From: Bryoerythrophyllum caledonicum
Taxonomy: Eukaryota > Streptophyta > Bryopsida > Pottiales > Pottiaceae
Assembly: GCA_963971425.1 (NCBI GenBank)
Contig: OZ020514.1
Location: 14,141,218 to 14,205,217, forward strand
Length of the DNA stretch: 64,000 nucleotides
Direction: 5' to 3'
In this document: in pieces, positions 10,971 to 22,625 of the stretch
Numbering within the stretch: position 1 is the stretch's first letter
Layout of the letters: every line of letters starts with the position of its first letter
The notes under the pieces: generated by a model
Told to the model about the DNA's origin: nothing
Database searches by the model: none
The model's input: only the letters and a program-made list of their open reading frames with translations
Made by a program: the position numbers and the translations under genes

Positions 10971-11322
10971 AACTTGTTGGAACAACGGGTCAGTACCGCA
11001 GGGGCAGAGTTGAGCTACGACAACCTTGATGACCAGATGGGCCTGCTAACCAGGGTACCTCTTCATCTTCATCTTCTTCTTTCTTTTAGGATTGCCCAAC
11101 CTAGGTTCATTTCATCAATCAAATGATTGTGTTTCTAGGTGCTTCATGCTGGAGAGGAGGCGATGGAAATCGAGCAGTTGGACGAGGATGTGGATGACAT
11201 CACACGAAACAGGGCTATTCAAAGGCATGGCAACATGAGCAGTATTTCAGGAGATGATGGCCAAGTTTACATGGAGTACAAGTGGGCGCCTCAAATTCTC
11301 TCACGGAATATTAGTGTCACCT
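10971..11322 (+). pseudogene. Two-exon fragment of an unrecognised conserved-looking gene
   Basis: Exon 1 (10971-11054) reads NLLEQRVSTAG, then AELSYDNLDDQMGLLTR. A perfect GT-AG intron of 84 bases (11055-11138, with a pyrimidine-rich tract) joins it in frame to exon 2: VLHAGEEAMEIEQLDEDVDD, ITRNRAIQRHGNMSS, then a stop at 11322. The product is acidic and helical, like part of a coiled-coil protein. A later frame to about 11518 ends YELEKKPKDFEFHMPQGGIN and may be its last exon. I cannot name the family. The retained intron shows it was copied as DNA rather than from mRNA. Confidence 0.5.
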
Positions 11323-12189
11323 GAACTAAGTATGTACTCATGAATAGTCCTAACAACTTGATGTGCAACACTGGTGGTCGTGGGAGAGGAGGCAAGGCGA
11401 AAGTGCGAGACCCAAACAAACCTTGCAACACGCTCTTGAAGAAATGTTTTACTTAGAATGTGTATGAGCTCGAGAAAAAGCCCAAGGATTTTGAGTTTCA
11501 TATGCCTCAGGGAGGAATAAATTAGTAGGTTCTCATATCAGAAACTATTAACCTGTATTTTCGAGGAGCTTCATTTTTATGGGCTATTGCTGATTACAGC
11601 TTAGCTACAAATGGCATGTTGTTTCTAAAGTCTCAATATTGTATGTATTGAGTTGAACATTCTACAGTAAGAAGTAGACGCTCTTTGTGGGGGGGGAAAA
11701 TACCTCATTGTATAGTTTGCCCTTTCTGATATAAAAAAACGTCATTGATTTTATTCACCATAAGGTTATATTACAAGGAAGAGAGGAAAGGTAGTACCGA
11801 CTAGCTAGCTCTTCATGCCGCCCTGGATGCTCTCCAGCAAGTGCACCATGCGGTGTATACAAAATTTATAAAATGGTCTTATATTGTGTCGACATATATG
11901 GTGTGGTACTTCTATTTTTAAAAAATTATTTTGCTTCACTTTAATACATTTTTTGTGCTTCAAGAGTAAATTATGTGAACGTATGTATAATCGCCCATTA
12001 ACCTCAATTGTACCTTGCAAACCTAGATATTAATGATTGTCCTTGCCGCAGTACTAACAACCATACAATATGCTAAGCTTGATGTCGGTCTGTCCATTCC
12101 GAGTAAATAAATTCATCCAACAAAAATTAAGAGGGTGCAAGAAAGGTGTCCAAAGGACACAACTACCCCACATTAGGGTTTTGGATAAA
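11323..12189. other. AT-rich flank with a possible terminal exon on the - strand
   Basis: Mostly noncoding. At 11853-11805 on the - strand a GC-richer stretch reads RMVHLLESIQGGMKS then TAG, abutting AT-rich sequence with an AG junction. It could be the last exon of another captured gene, but is too short to identify. Confidence 0.3.
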
Positions 12190-12295
12190 AGGACGGGACA
12201 ATGATGGGGACGGGGACGGGGGACAAGGGGACAAGGTCGGGGGGGAGGATGGATTGGAGGGAAAGGGCTAGGGGACGGGGAGGTGGGGACTCAAC
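12190..12295 (+). repeat. G-rich purine tract with quadruplex potential
   Basis: More than ten runs of three or more G separated by one to five bases (for example GGGGACGGGGACGGGGG), entirely on the + strand and flanked by AT-rich DNA. It meets the usual pattern for G-quadruplex formation. Confidence 0.75.
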
Positions 12296-12701
12296 ACAAA
12301 AAAATGTTGTGACCGGAGGACACGGGTAACACGGGTAACAATGATTAACTTGATGGTCTTGCATCACTTCAATTCTCGAAGAAAACATTACTAGGATTTG
12401 GAAACAGTAATCATAACTATATACATATATTTATATGTGTATTACAACGCATATAAAATTTCATAAGTAATTATTTTCCTAGTATATAAAATTTCATAAG
12501 TATTTTTCTTCGGATTAGAAAAGTGTGGGTGAAACATGATATGTCTATTACATGATGTTATATACAGTATATGTCCAAGGGATTAGAAAAGTGTGGATGG
12601 AACATGATATGTCTATTACAGGATGTTAAATAGGTGGGTTATGAAACTGTTGCATTCCAATATATCAATTTTGGAGAGATGTGAACATAGAATTCCTCAA
12701 T

Positions 12702-12731
12702 ATGCACAATTCAACTAATTTTGAACTATGG
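12702..12731 (+). repeat. Left terminal inverted repeat of A1
   Basis: ATGCACAATTCAACTAATTT and the next ten bases match the A2 left end (ATGCCATATTCAACTATTTC...) at most positions, and the B ends more weakly. It is preceded by CAAT (12698-12701), the possible target duplication. Confidence 0.65.
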
Positions 12732-13389
12732 ATTGAATTCTGGACTATGGACTGAAATAAAGATACGGAGATATGCTGGATAAAAGATAGTATAGCATAA
12801 AAGTCGATGAGTTTAGAGTACTTTTCAAGCATTAAATGCATCACTAATGACACGTAAGAAGGAAAAAATGGCCAGAGCAACCAAATTTGAGGTTAGACTA
12901 TCCGTGAATCCGAAACATGCAGTCGGATATCTTTGGTTGAATGTCAAAGTAGGCTACAAAAGAAGTACTGAGTCCTCAAAACAGAAATTGTTGGACATAT
13001 TGTACATCACAAGGGTGCCCATACATGAAATCACATGTGTGGTTGGGTATACTAGGACAGAGATGCCGATAGCAATTACTCACAATTGATCTATAGAAAT
13101 TCTAGTTTCAAAGAACAGTGTTGGCTAGTGAAACATGCAACCGGATATCTCCAAAAGAATTCAAGGTAAGAGTTCAGTAGTTAACCGTTTCATCATAAAA
13201 AAGTGTCATACAATAAATATAGGGTGGCCGTTGTAAACTAGCGCGTGTAATCTACGGAGAATTCGTAGAACTACTCTAGTATTAGTGCTTTACAGTTGCC
13301 CGCTACCCCTCCAATATCATGGATCCCATGTTTTAGATGATAGATTATAGCCTTCCTAGGATTCTTGAATGGATCTAGATCTGCAACAA

Positions 13390-14368
13390 CGACACATTAA
13401 GGCCACAAATAATGCCTTGTTCTACCATTAAATGAGGCTTTTCTAATAAGGTAGAGAAAGCTAACATAGCTAGGCTTTCAAGTGTATTTGCTAGTACAGA
13501 GAAAAATAATATATGATAAGATGTCTGGGGGCAATAACACTTTGACTGCCTCCAGGAGCCTATCTGGACGCATAGAGCACCAAATCCCGACAATGAAATA
13601 CTGCAGTAGTACTCGAATAACATCTATCGAGTCATCAAAGGAAAGCACTAGCGCGGAGCCGGATTAGGCCGAGTCTAGGATCTCGTCGGAGTAGAGAGGA
13701 CCGTGGAGAGATATGACTATGACCTGCAAATTACAAGGCACGACCATTGAATTAGAAATTGAACATGGGAATGAAGAGAAAATAAGGTGTGAGGTTGCCA
13801 AATGAAAGGAAATCGACCGGAGATCTCCAGGTGCCCCTCCCAAATAAACGTTCTGCAATCTAAAAGGTCACAAGAATATTGAATAGTGTTCAAGGAACTG
13901 AAGTATGAAGTTTAAGGTCGAGACACAAATAATAACAATTCAAAGGAATGACCTCGATAAATTACATTATTCACAAAAACATTTATCTTCAAAATTGAAA
14001 GGTCAATATCTCATAGACATTCTTGAATTGACATTTACAAAGCATATTTTTGTAAAATATCAAGTTTATTTCAATATTCTAAGGCGCCGGAATTTTGCCC
14101 GCCACCACGGCAAGGGTCATAGGGGTGGATTTGTCTACTGCTCCATAGCCATGCTTCAAAAGATTCCATCTAACATAGTCGGGAACATCTTCATCTAACG
14201 CTAGCAGTCCGGCAAGCCATAGGCGAAAACGTTGAGACCAAGAAGGTGTCATTCAAAAGCCCAGTCCAAGATGGCGGATGAATTGCGCTGAAGGGATTGT
14301 TGAGGACGTTCTTTAGTAAAGTATCGTCCACTGACAAGACATCCTTGGGAGACCTCGGTATTGCCTTG
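13390..14368 (-). pseudogene. H gene of A1, second half: end of HAD domain 1, and HAD domain 2
   Basis: From 14368 leftward the frame reads SVDDTLLKNVL, then FSAIHPPSW (HAD motif IV region of domain 1), then shifts frame before the stop near 14083. After an intron with acceptor TTTGCAG, the domain 2 exon starts near 13722: VIVISLHGPLYSDE, then FIVGIWCSMRPDRLLEAV, then VVVADLDPFKNP. In domain 2 the catalytic motif I Asp positions are absent, so it would be a pseudo-phosphatase. TAG codons break it. Its first half lies at 34989-36375, beyond element B. Confidence 0.75.
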
Positions 14369-14396
14369 ATGCCACATTTAAGTAAATTTGGACTTT
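14365..14396 (+). repeat. CTTG target duplication and left inverted repeat of element B
   Basis: CTTG at 14365-14368 followed by ATGCCACATTTAAGTAAAT and nine more bases. The right end at 34961-34988 is its inverse with two mismatches in 28, followed by CTTG at 34989-34992. The intact H gene in A2 (near 49995) has CTTG once and no insert. Confidence 0.88.
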
Positions 14397-15672
14397 TGAA
14401 AGTCTAGATTGGTCAAAGTCCAGATTTATTCAAGGAAAATCTTACGAAATATGATATAGAGGTGCTTCGTAAGATCCTATGATCTAACAAAGATGGTCAA
14501 TAAATTTTGAAAGTTAGAAGCTTCACAAGAGAAACAATTGAAAAATTATAGGAATGTGTGATGTAGCAAGTGACCTTGCAAGGATAGGAGAATCATAGTA
14601 GAAGTGACCTTGCATCACACGATAGGAAGATCCTACCATCACCATTTATTAGTAGTAGTAGAAGTGAGAAGAATAATGTATTTATTGCATCTACAGTGAG
14701 AAACAAACGTAGCATGTAAGCGGTTCCAGTAGAAACAGAAGTATTTGAGGAGAGGTAATACATTCTAAAGAAATTATGACATCGTCTAGGTTTATGTATA
14801 AAAAATATTAAACATGTGGGCATCTTACGTAGGCAACTAGAAGAAGCAGGACCGTAGGATCCTGCTATCTTGCTAGAAGAGTTTTAAGAAAATTACTAAA
14901 TAATAGTACTGTATAAATTGCATCAAATGGTAGGAAAGTAACGTAGCATACTAGCAGTTAACGGTAGGATCAAAAGTATCTGAAGAGAGCTCATACATTG
15001 TCGACAATTAATGATAACGCCGAATTGAATGCTTTATAATTAAAATAGATGTAAATATTTATCATAGACAACAAGAAGCAGCAGAATCGAAGGATCCTAC
15101 TATCTCGCTGGAAGAGTTCAAGAAAAAGATGAGTGATGAAAAAATTGTGCTATCTTGCTGGAAAACTTCTACGACATCATAAGTCATATTGTGGAAAGTC
15201 ATAGGTGGATTTCGAGGAGGTCCAGGTCACAAGATCCTACAATATTGATAGAGAACCCTAATACCATCAAGGGTCCACCACATTTGCAGCTTCAAGGTTA
15301 GCCAATGCTGCAATTCGATCCCTCTTTGGAATCGTCCGAGTCTTAGGGTTTGTTTTACTTGATGCCGAGGCAAATACGACAACATTAACATGAACTTGAA
15401 GTAGACGTTGTTTTTCCGGAACCAACGTTGCTGCCTAACAATCCTCATACTTCTTCTTGTGGTTTTTGAATTGATTTCTTGGCTCCCAGAATTGAATAAT
15501 AAACTTCCCATATTCCACATGCCCTTGTAATCCTGAAAATTCACCTTCGCAAAACACCCAAGACTCACACTAGTCTCTCCATGATTCTAAATTCTTCCCG
15601 GGATGGTCTAGCGTAAACCGTTAAGTAGTTTGTCTTTAATTGTAGGTCAAAAAGCTATCTTTCTATTGAATT
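14397..15672. other. Subterminal region of B with palindromes, no supported gene
   Basis: Variants of the B palindrome occur near 14480, 14625, 14855, 14965, 15090 and 15230. A 113-codon ORF on the - strand (15568-15227) has no recognisable motif and no counterpart seen in A1 or A2. Confidence 0.5.
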
Positions 15673-16410
15673 ACTTAAGTTTATGCACTCATTTTTAGGA
15701 AATTAAGCCTTAAAACATATCACACTTAACATTCCACTCTTAAGGTATTAATTCCAAGGATTTAAGTGCTTAGGTAGAGCCTTGCTCCTCCAAAGAGCCT
15801 TGCTCTTGAGTTAACTATGAATATGCACGTTTGTTAGTTTCCTATACTTTTGCCATCTTCGGCTCTTGGATACTATCCATTGCACTCATGGTTGATTCCT
15901 TAATTAATTCCATTTAGAATTCCCGAACTTACCTCGTGCAATTCACTCCACTTTTCATGTACATCCACGAGTCACGTACTCACGTACTCACGTACTTATC
16001 ACAAGTGTGAGTCTCGAACACCACACAAGTTAGATTAAGCCTCTAAATATTTCTACTCTAAGTCCGGACTTAAGTCTAACCTATTTATTAGTCCTTAACA
16101 CTTAAATGCAAAAAGAGTATCTTCACTCTTATACTTGCATGACTTAAGTTCTGTAACTCATACTTAAGTCCTATCGTTTATACTTAAGTTCTTTCTCACT
16201 CTGGACTTAAGTCCTTCCTCACTCTAGACTTAAGTTTTATTACTTAGACTTAAGTTCCATTCCACTGTAGACTTAAGTTCTATCACTCGGACTTAAGTCC
16301 TATCACTTATACTTAAGTCATTTTTCACTCTAGACTTAAGTTTTCTTATTTACACATGCATAAGACTCCCGTCTTATGTCTTAATACTTAAGTTTCCACA
16401 CTTGAACTTA
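15673..16410 (+). repeat. Array of 14 ACTTAAGT palindromes
   Basis: Fourteen exact ACTTAAGT octamers, mostly 15-40 bases apart from 16066 on. Several extend to GGACTTAAGTCC, a perfect 12-mer palindrome, separated by CT-rich linkers (for example TCCTATCACT). It differs from the GATC-type palindrome of the rest of B, so this block may be a separate insertion with its own motif. Confidence 0.8.
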
Positions 16411-17434
16411 AGTCTTACATCATTTACTTATGCATTCCTCACATTAATGCATTAAGTTTCTTACTCCAAATTAATTTCTAAATGCCTTACATACACTTAG
16501 AATTATTACATTAATATTCACAATGTCACTTTGACATAGTTAGGATCTTCCCTAACTTTATCTCTTGAAGTTTTAACATTATTAAGTATTCATATTTCAC
16601 TCATATGTAATACATTAAATTTAATTCATCACACACACAATTTCATGTCACATAATTAGTTAGGATAGTATCCTAATTTTAACAATGAAGATCTAAATAA
16701 ATAATTAATGCATTTATGCATAGGAATTTATTCACAATTAATACCTCATGCATATATTTGCATTTACAAAACACAATATCAAATTTATTCAATGAAGTTC
16801 AAATATTATTGTAATTATATATATGATTCAAGTCACACACAAGACTCTACACATGCAAATTCAATAATAATTATATATTAATAATTTCACACATAACATA
16901 ATACTCTTACAACATAAGAGATTTCTTCAACTACTAGCTTTTTCACCTAAGCTAGGGCTCAGTCCAATCTTCCTCCAAGGAATTTCTATGGTAATGGCCA
17001 AGAATGCTAAAAATTCAAGCTAGTCATTCTACTCAAATCCAAGAGGCACACCTCTTGGAAAAATGGTTTTGCCTATATTTAACCATTGAGATTAATTCCA
17101 CTAAATCCTCACATCTATTCATATCTAGATATGAAAAGGCACACCCTTTCCAAAGGATGCGAGTTCAACCATTTTTCCATTAATCCTTCTATCTTAGATA
17201 TGAAGAGGTACTTTTCAATTAATTAAGTACTTAATGTAAACTTAATCATTAATTATTTAATTCTCCATATATCTACAATCCTTTTCACACTTAATTTTTT
17301 GAAAAAAGCTATTTTTAGGATTTAGGCTCTACAACCCTCATTCACAATTGACTGTTGAACATGCTCTCTCTATATTTCAGGGTGTGAAGGATGGAGTAGG
17401 ATCCATGATCCCGCTCCAACATCTCGCCATGGAT
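16411..17434. other. AT-rich noncoding sequence downstream of T of B
   Basis: No gene seen. Long runs of A/T with scattered CATATATG-like words. T coding homology resumes at about 17435. Confidence 0.5.
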
Positions 17435-20400
17435 TCAAGGCGTCCTTCGTCTCTCTTTCCTTGGGCCACAATAAAGTTCAGGTTTGTCATCTTCAGGTGT
17501 GACATCTCCACTAGTAATGAGGCACAATAGAGCTGGATCTGTGGCTCTCCAATCATGAATTGGCCAGAAGCCTTCTACCAAGGCTGTAGGAGTGGGAGGA
17601 AGAGGTTTCTCCAGTTCTGCAAGTATTCCATTCCAGTATTCGATATGAGGTGGAAAATCCTTTCGAATGCCCATATTTTCAAGCATCTCGCGTTCCCAAA
17701 ATTCTATATAACCTCAAATTTCACACTTGATGAACGACCTCTTATTAAGAGCTTTGGAAACCTTCTCTCTTGCCTTCTCTGGATTGCCTGTGGAAGAAGG
17801 AACTTCATTGCCCCACAACCGCCTGAAAGGTACAGGATTTGGGAGCATCGGTTTTCCGTCAACATCCTCCTTCCAAAGACAGATAGCAGGCTTGTCTCTG
17901 GGTAGCCGGTGCGCATGAACTGCAAGTTCCTTAAATCGCATGACGGGCCACCCTTCTTCATCTACGTAGAGTTTAAAGAGATGCATCTCTACTAAGCCAA
18001 CAAGTCTGTCAGCACCATCACAAATATAACCATGGACGAAAGATTTGAAATCAGCAACCTCTTGAACAAAATCGGGCATAAAATCCAAGTCTTGTGACTG
18101 CATGAAGGACATCATCAAATCTGCGACAATATAAGTATTCTGACTCTTCAAGGTCTTGGATAAGCGGCCTTAGTAAGCATCATTATCCTCATGCGTGTGC
18201 CCGACTGATAATAAACCAACTTGGATTTCTTCGAAAATCCTTCGATAAGTCAACATCGATAAGAACGCCATGAGAAACTAGTTCTTATTGTCCTTTGCAG
18301 AGTTGTCAAGCTGCAAATATAACTTTTTTGGAAGGGGGACGGGTACAGTCGAGTTATTCGTTACCGGAGGAAAGAGGTGAATACATCTGGACTTCCCTCT
18401 GAGCATAGCTTCAAAGAAAGAATTGGCCAATTCATGGAGAATAATTCTACCTCATTCACGAATGGGTGGTTCCTCGAGACGCCAAAGCAAACTCGCAAGG
18501 GAGGAGATAGTGTAATTAGAGTCTCCTGGCCACAAGTCAGTGGAGTAGTGAGCATAGGCACCATCTTTATGATCGTGCGTGACCATACCGGTGACGTTCA
18601 TTGGGAACTGACCCAAGGGTGATGTGAGTTTGGTAGGAACTCGCATACAAGGAATAGCTGTCTTGGCTGTATCCATTTTATCGTGGATAAAACAAAGAAT
18701 ATCGCCCTTTTGCCGCTTAGACTCCTCTCTCCAGTTATGGTATACACGCCTACACAAAGCTTGGAGGTTGCAGTGGGTTTGTCTCTGCTTCACGAACGAA
18801 TTATTTTCGGCGGAACCCTTAATTGATCTGTCGATGTACTGCGATAGAGTGTCACAGAGGGTGCACTTTGCAAATGAGCTCCCAATAAGTTTAACTACAA
18901 CATTGTTGAAGTGCTCCCTCCTCATTCTGCTAACAACGGATTGCAAAACCGCAAGCAACTTGCATTGTAGATTTGTCTACTAATGAGTCAAAATATTGAG
19001 TGCGTCAAGTGAGTGCCCAGTGAGAATTGAACTTAAATCAGATTGAGGATAACCACAGAATGGGAGGACTGTAAGATTGTAGCATACCCTTGGCGATCGT
19101 AGGATCCTACCATGAACTAGATGTACAGAGCAAAGATAGAGGGTCTTTTAGCACATTATCATAACCATGAGGTGCTTAAAGTACACGTGAATGCAGATAA
19201 GTGGTTCATGTGGTGTACTATGTAGAATAATACCTTTGTGGCGTCAGCCTGGATCTTCTTCCAACTATGTCCAGAGGACGGAAACTTTAGAGTGTCCATC
19301 CGGCCTGGTACTGTCAACCTCATCTGATTAAGCATGTGATCAGCACTCTCATTGAAAATAGCCGTAATCGTACCAAGTGCTTGCACGGTTCCAAGACGGG
19401 GTCGTTTGGCGTCTTTGTTCCCGTGCGTAGAGGAAACGATGCCCTTCTTGTACTGGTCCATATATTTGTGAAACGTTGATTTCGATATGCCATGGATTTT
19501 CTACAACGCTGTAGCGCAGATATCCTGACCTAGTAAAGTGACATACTTTTTTTTCCGATTGTTGCCTATATAGCATAATTGTCCACCCACAGACCTTGCA
19601 TAATCCCAACGTTCGTCAAAGTCCTTCAGCCAAAACTTCTGGCGAATGAAAAGGATATCCTAGGGCTTGATTAAGCGCACGCATTCGTTAGAACAACATG
19701 ATTGCAAACTCACTGCTTGAATCTCTTCCAGCATAGTCTTCTTAGCGAACGCGTTGAGCTTCTCCTCAGTCTGCTTCTTGCGACGAACTAACCAGTATGG
19801 TGCTTTTGGGCAGCTACCAAGGTGCGCATTCGCATCCGGTGCTTGAGGAAGATGATTGAAATGGTCGAGCGTATCGCTAAGACTATGTCCTTTGAATGCA
19901 CACTCGGAAATGGGCCACCTCCGATGACTCATAATGTCACTAGGATCTTCGATGAAAACGTCGAATACTATGATGCCAATGTTCCCCTCCCCCAAAGTAC
20001 TATTTTCGAATGGCTCATCCGGGTAGACACAACTAATGCGACCAGAGGCCATAAGATCCCCATCACCGTTAAAGCGCTTCACAACCTTTCCCACACACTC
20101 TGCCTGAGGTACAAAAGGAGGAGTGTTTGTCGACCTAGAAGTTTCACCTAAGTCCGAAGTTAGGACAAGGCTTGCTGTCTCCCAGAGAATTGTTCTACCA
20201 ATCGATTCAGCCAAGACAGAGATGCCCTCCTGCATTGGATGAATGAGTAGACTTTGCACCATTGCATGTATCTCAATAGGTCCAAGAAGAGTCAATTCCG
20301 CAAAGGTGAGATCAATGTTGACGCCAAGCCAACACCCAGTAGGAACGGCTTCAATGACAATGGCATGTCCAACAACGCCATGTCCGGGGTAGCAAAGTAA

Positions 20401-20508
20401 AGCACTCATGTCCGGTTGATATCGGTTACGCTCGTCGTTGGCTTCAACATCAGGGTTAACGCTCACAAAATCAGTAAACTCATCGTCCGGTCTGCAACTT
20501 GAAGACAT
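17435..20508 (-). pseudogene. T gene of element B: DUF7869-like probable DDE transposase
   Basis: ATG at 20508. Exon 1 (to about 19228) holds an N-terminal domain with WLGVNIDLTFAEL, then after a TAG a helix-turn-helix-like segment, KIHGISKSTFHKY, then THGNKDAKRPR. The last exon (about 18965 to 17435) carries FAKCTLCD, CFIHDKMDTAKTA (first Asp), LYLQLDNSAKDNKN (second Asp), SVGHTHEDNDAY (Glu), and a C-terminal part ending VEGFWPIHDW and ELYCGP. Spacing matches a DD(38)E catalytic triad. The whole frame has six nonsense codons and no frameshift. It diverges from P across the spacer, as in A1 and A2. The DUF7869 name is from memory; the transposase role is inferred. Confidence 0.8.
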
Positions 20509-20624
20509 CGAAGGCAACCGGAGAGAAAAGGATCCAATAAACCTTCAATCAACCCTGCTCTTCGTTCTCCAAATGAATAGAAAATCGTAAGAGACAAATC
20601 TACAGATCAAGCCTAATGATACTA

Positions 20625-21050
20625 GATCGTAAGATCCTACGATGAACCGTGATTTCATGCTCACCCCTGATTCCGAAGTTCTGCAATCACTGCAGAGTAT
20701 CACCAAAGCGATCGTAAGATCCTACGATTATTTGGTAACTCCTAAACGATCCAAGGCGATAGTAAGATCCTACGATCATCCGATATTATATGCAACATCC
20801 AGAGTCCTCGTTTGATCACAAACCAAAGAGATCGTAAGATCCTACGATCATTCTAAAACCCGTGTTCGATCCTCGGTGATAGTAAGATCCTACGATCTTC
20901 CAGAATACTCGGGTGCACTCAAAGCCAGTTTTCATCCACCACCAAATAGATCATAGGATCATACGATCTTAACATGACCCCTGACCAATTCTCAAGGATA
21001 GTACTATCTCACGATCATCCAATATTATCATAGGATCATCCAATATCGTA
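20625..21050. repeat. Palindrome cluster upstream of T of B
   Basis: About eight copies of the GATCGTAAGATCCTACGATC type, beginning just 5' of the T start. Starts are near 20625, 20709, 20758, 20831, 20879, 20949, 20997 and 21028, alternating roughly 50 and 75 bases apart. Both half-sites are usually present. Confidence 0.9.
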
Positions 21051-22081
21051 CAATCATCATGACTGTACGGAAAGTACATTTAAGAACACAGTAGTAGCTA
21101 CTGAACCAGTTGATTTAAGCAATGACAACAATTGTTTCTACCACAAGTATACGTAGTTTACATAATATGGTATAGACTAATTTAAAACATCAAATACTTT
21201 ACAAACCACCCCAACACTTTCACGATTAAAATTAGTTTAGAATCTATGATTCTGACTCACTTACAACAGCATCAACTCTGAAAACCACCGCGGCACTTGC
21301 ATTTCCAAAATATTTCAAAACCCCAATGCATACAAAGTGGAGGAAGGAGACTGTACCATAGATTGTGACGGAACCGAAGAGAGATGGATCAATACTGGCA
21401 GCGGGGCAGCAATGAAGCGCTCGATCGAATTGAAGGTGAAGCTCAGATTGACCTGAAGGTGAAGTTGAGATCGACGCACATGTGAAGCTCCGATCGACGT
21501 GAATGTGACACTCACATTGACGTGAAGGTTATGATGAGCTTACAGCTTAAAGCTCGCTGCCTAAGCTCGACAGAACATGACGTAGAAGAGACGAAGTAGG
21601 TGAAGCCCAAGCTCGACTAAACACAAAGACGATACCGCATTACTAACACTCTCATACTCCAAGTGTCTTCAAAACAAACACAATGCTCTCAGTTCTTGGG
21701 CAAATACAACGCTCTTAGACTCTAACTCTGCTGGAAATGAACTCATAATGCTTGAACACTAAAAGCAGAGCAACCTCTTCTTGATCTAAAGAAAGTAGGA
21801 AGTACATCAAGAACAGGTTGAATCCTTGGAGAGGTTAGAATCACAATCATTTTCAAAGATGTGGAGAGCTGTATGAGTGCCACTTCGCATGTAATTATTT
21901 CCAAGACGGAAAATGACAACAACGGAGACAAGATAAAATATATTAGTGAAATTAAGCTTGAACTATGGGAACGTCCACTGATCATGAAGAACACATGTAT
22001 TTCAGTAGTAATTATGAACTTACGACAATTCGTCATGGTTACAATCATTAACCTATTAGACTAGGTTAAAAGTTCAGAGTT
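21051..22081. other. Spacer of B, T-proximal part
   Basis: No gene supported. A run of similar words near GACGTGAAGGT is repeated at 21430-21530. Presumably the promoter or leader region of T. Confidence 0.4.
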
Positions 22082-22625
22082 CTAGGTTCAGGGTTTAGGG
22101 TACAATATTATAGACTCAAGCTTCCAGGTTTAGGGTTTTAGGTTCGGGGTCTTAGCTTCAGTGTTTGGGGTTCAGGTTTCTAGGATTAGACTTTCAGGTT
22201 TGGGGTTTTTAGCGTCAAGGTTTGGGGTTCATAATGGTTGGTTTAGGGTCCTAGATTCAAGGTTTTTGCTTCAGGGTTTAGGATCCAAAGTTTTAGGTTT
22301 AGGGTCCTAGGTTCAAGGTTTTTAGCCTCACGGTTTGGGGTTCATGGTGGTTGATTTAGGGTCCTAGGTTCAAGGTTTTTGCTTCAGGATTTAGGGTCCA
22401 AAGTTCTAGGTTTAGGGTCCTTGGTTTTAGGATTTTTGCTTCATGGTATAGGTTTAAGGTATCAATCTCAGGGTTTTAAATTCAGGATTTCAGGTTTAGA
22501 GTTTAGGCTCTACGGCATAGGGTTGAAGGTCAAGGGTCGAGGATTTAGGGTTTAGGATTCAGGTTTAGAGGTTCCACGTTTGGGATATTGGACTAAAATT
22601 CAGGGTTTAGGGCAATCCTTGAAAC
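22082..22625 (+). repeat. Degenerate telomere-like repeats in the spacer of B
   Basis: Dozens of variants of TTTAGGG/TTCAGGG/GTTCAAGG, for example AGGTTTAGGGTCCTAGG. The G-rich strand is the + strand, that is, the strand opposite T. The same array occurs in A1 and A2 with the same orientation relative to T. Confidence 0.85.

Larger units (their letters stand above)
12702..14368 (-). mobile_element. Element A1, left part (3' end of its H gene)
   Basis: Begins at a terminal inverted repeat (12702) and aligns along its whole length with the left end of element A2 (48375-49970). It ends at 14368, the exact base where homology to the A2 H gene breaks and element B begins. Homology resumes at 34989, so this piece and 34989-~48280 are one element of about 15 kb, cut by B. 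CCGGAGATCTCCGG-type palindromes occur here (for example near 13816). Confidence 0.85.

Noticed and set aside
15227..15568. 113-codon leftward ORF in the flank of B
   Set aside because: No recognisable domain and no counterpart in A1 or A2; it may be chance.
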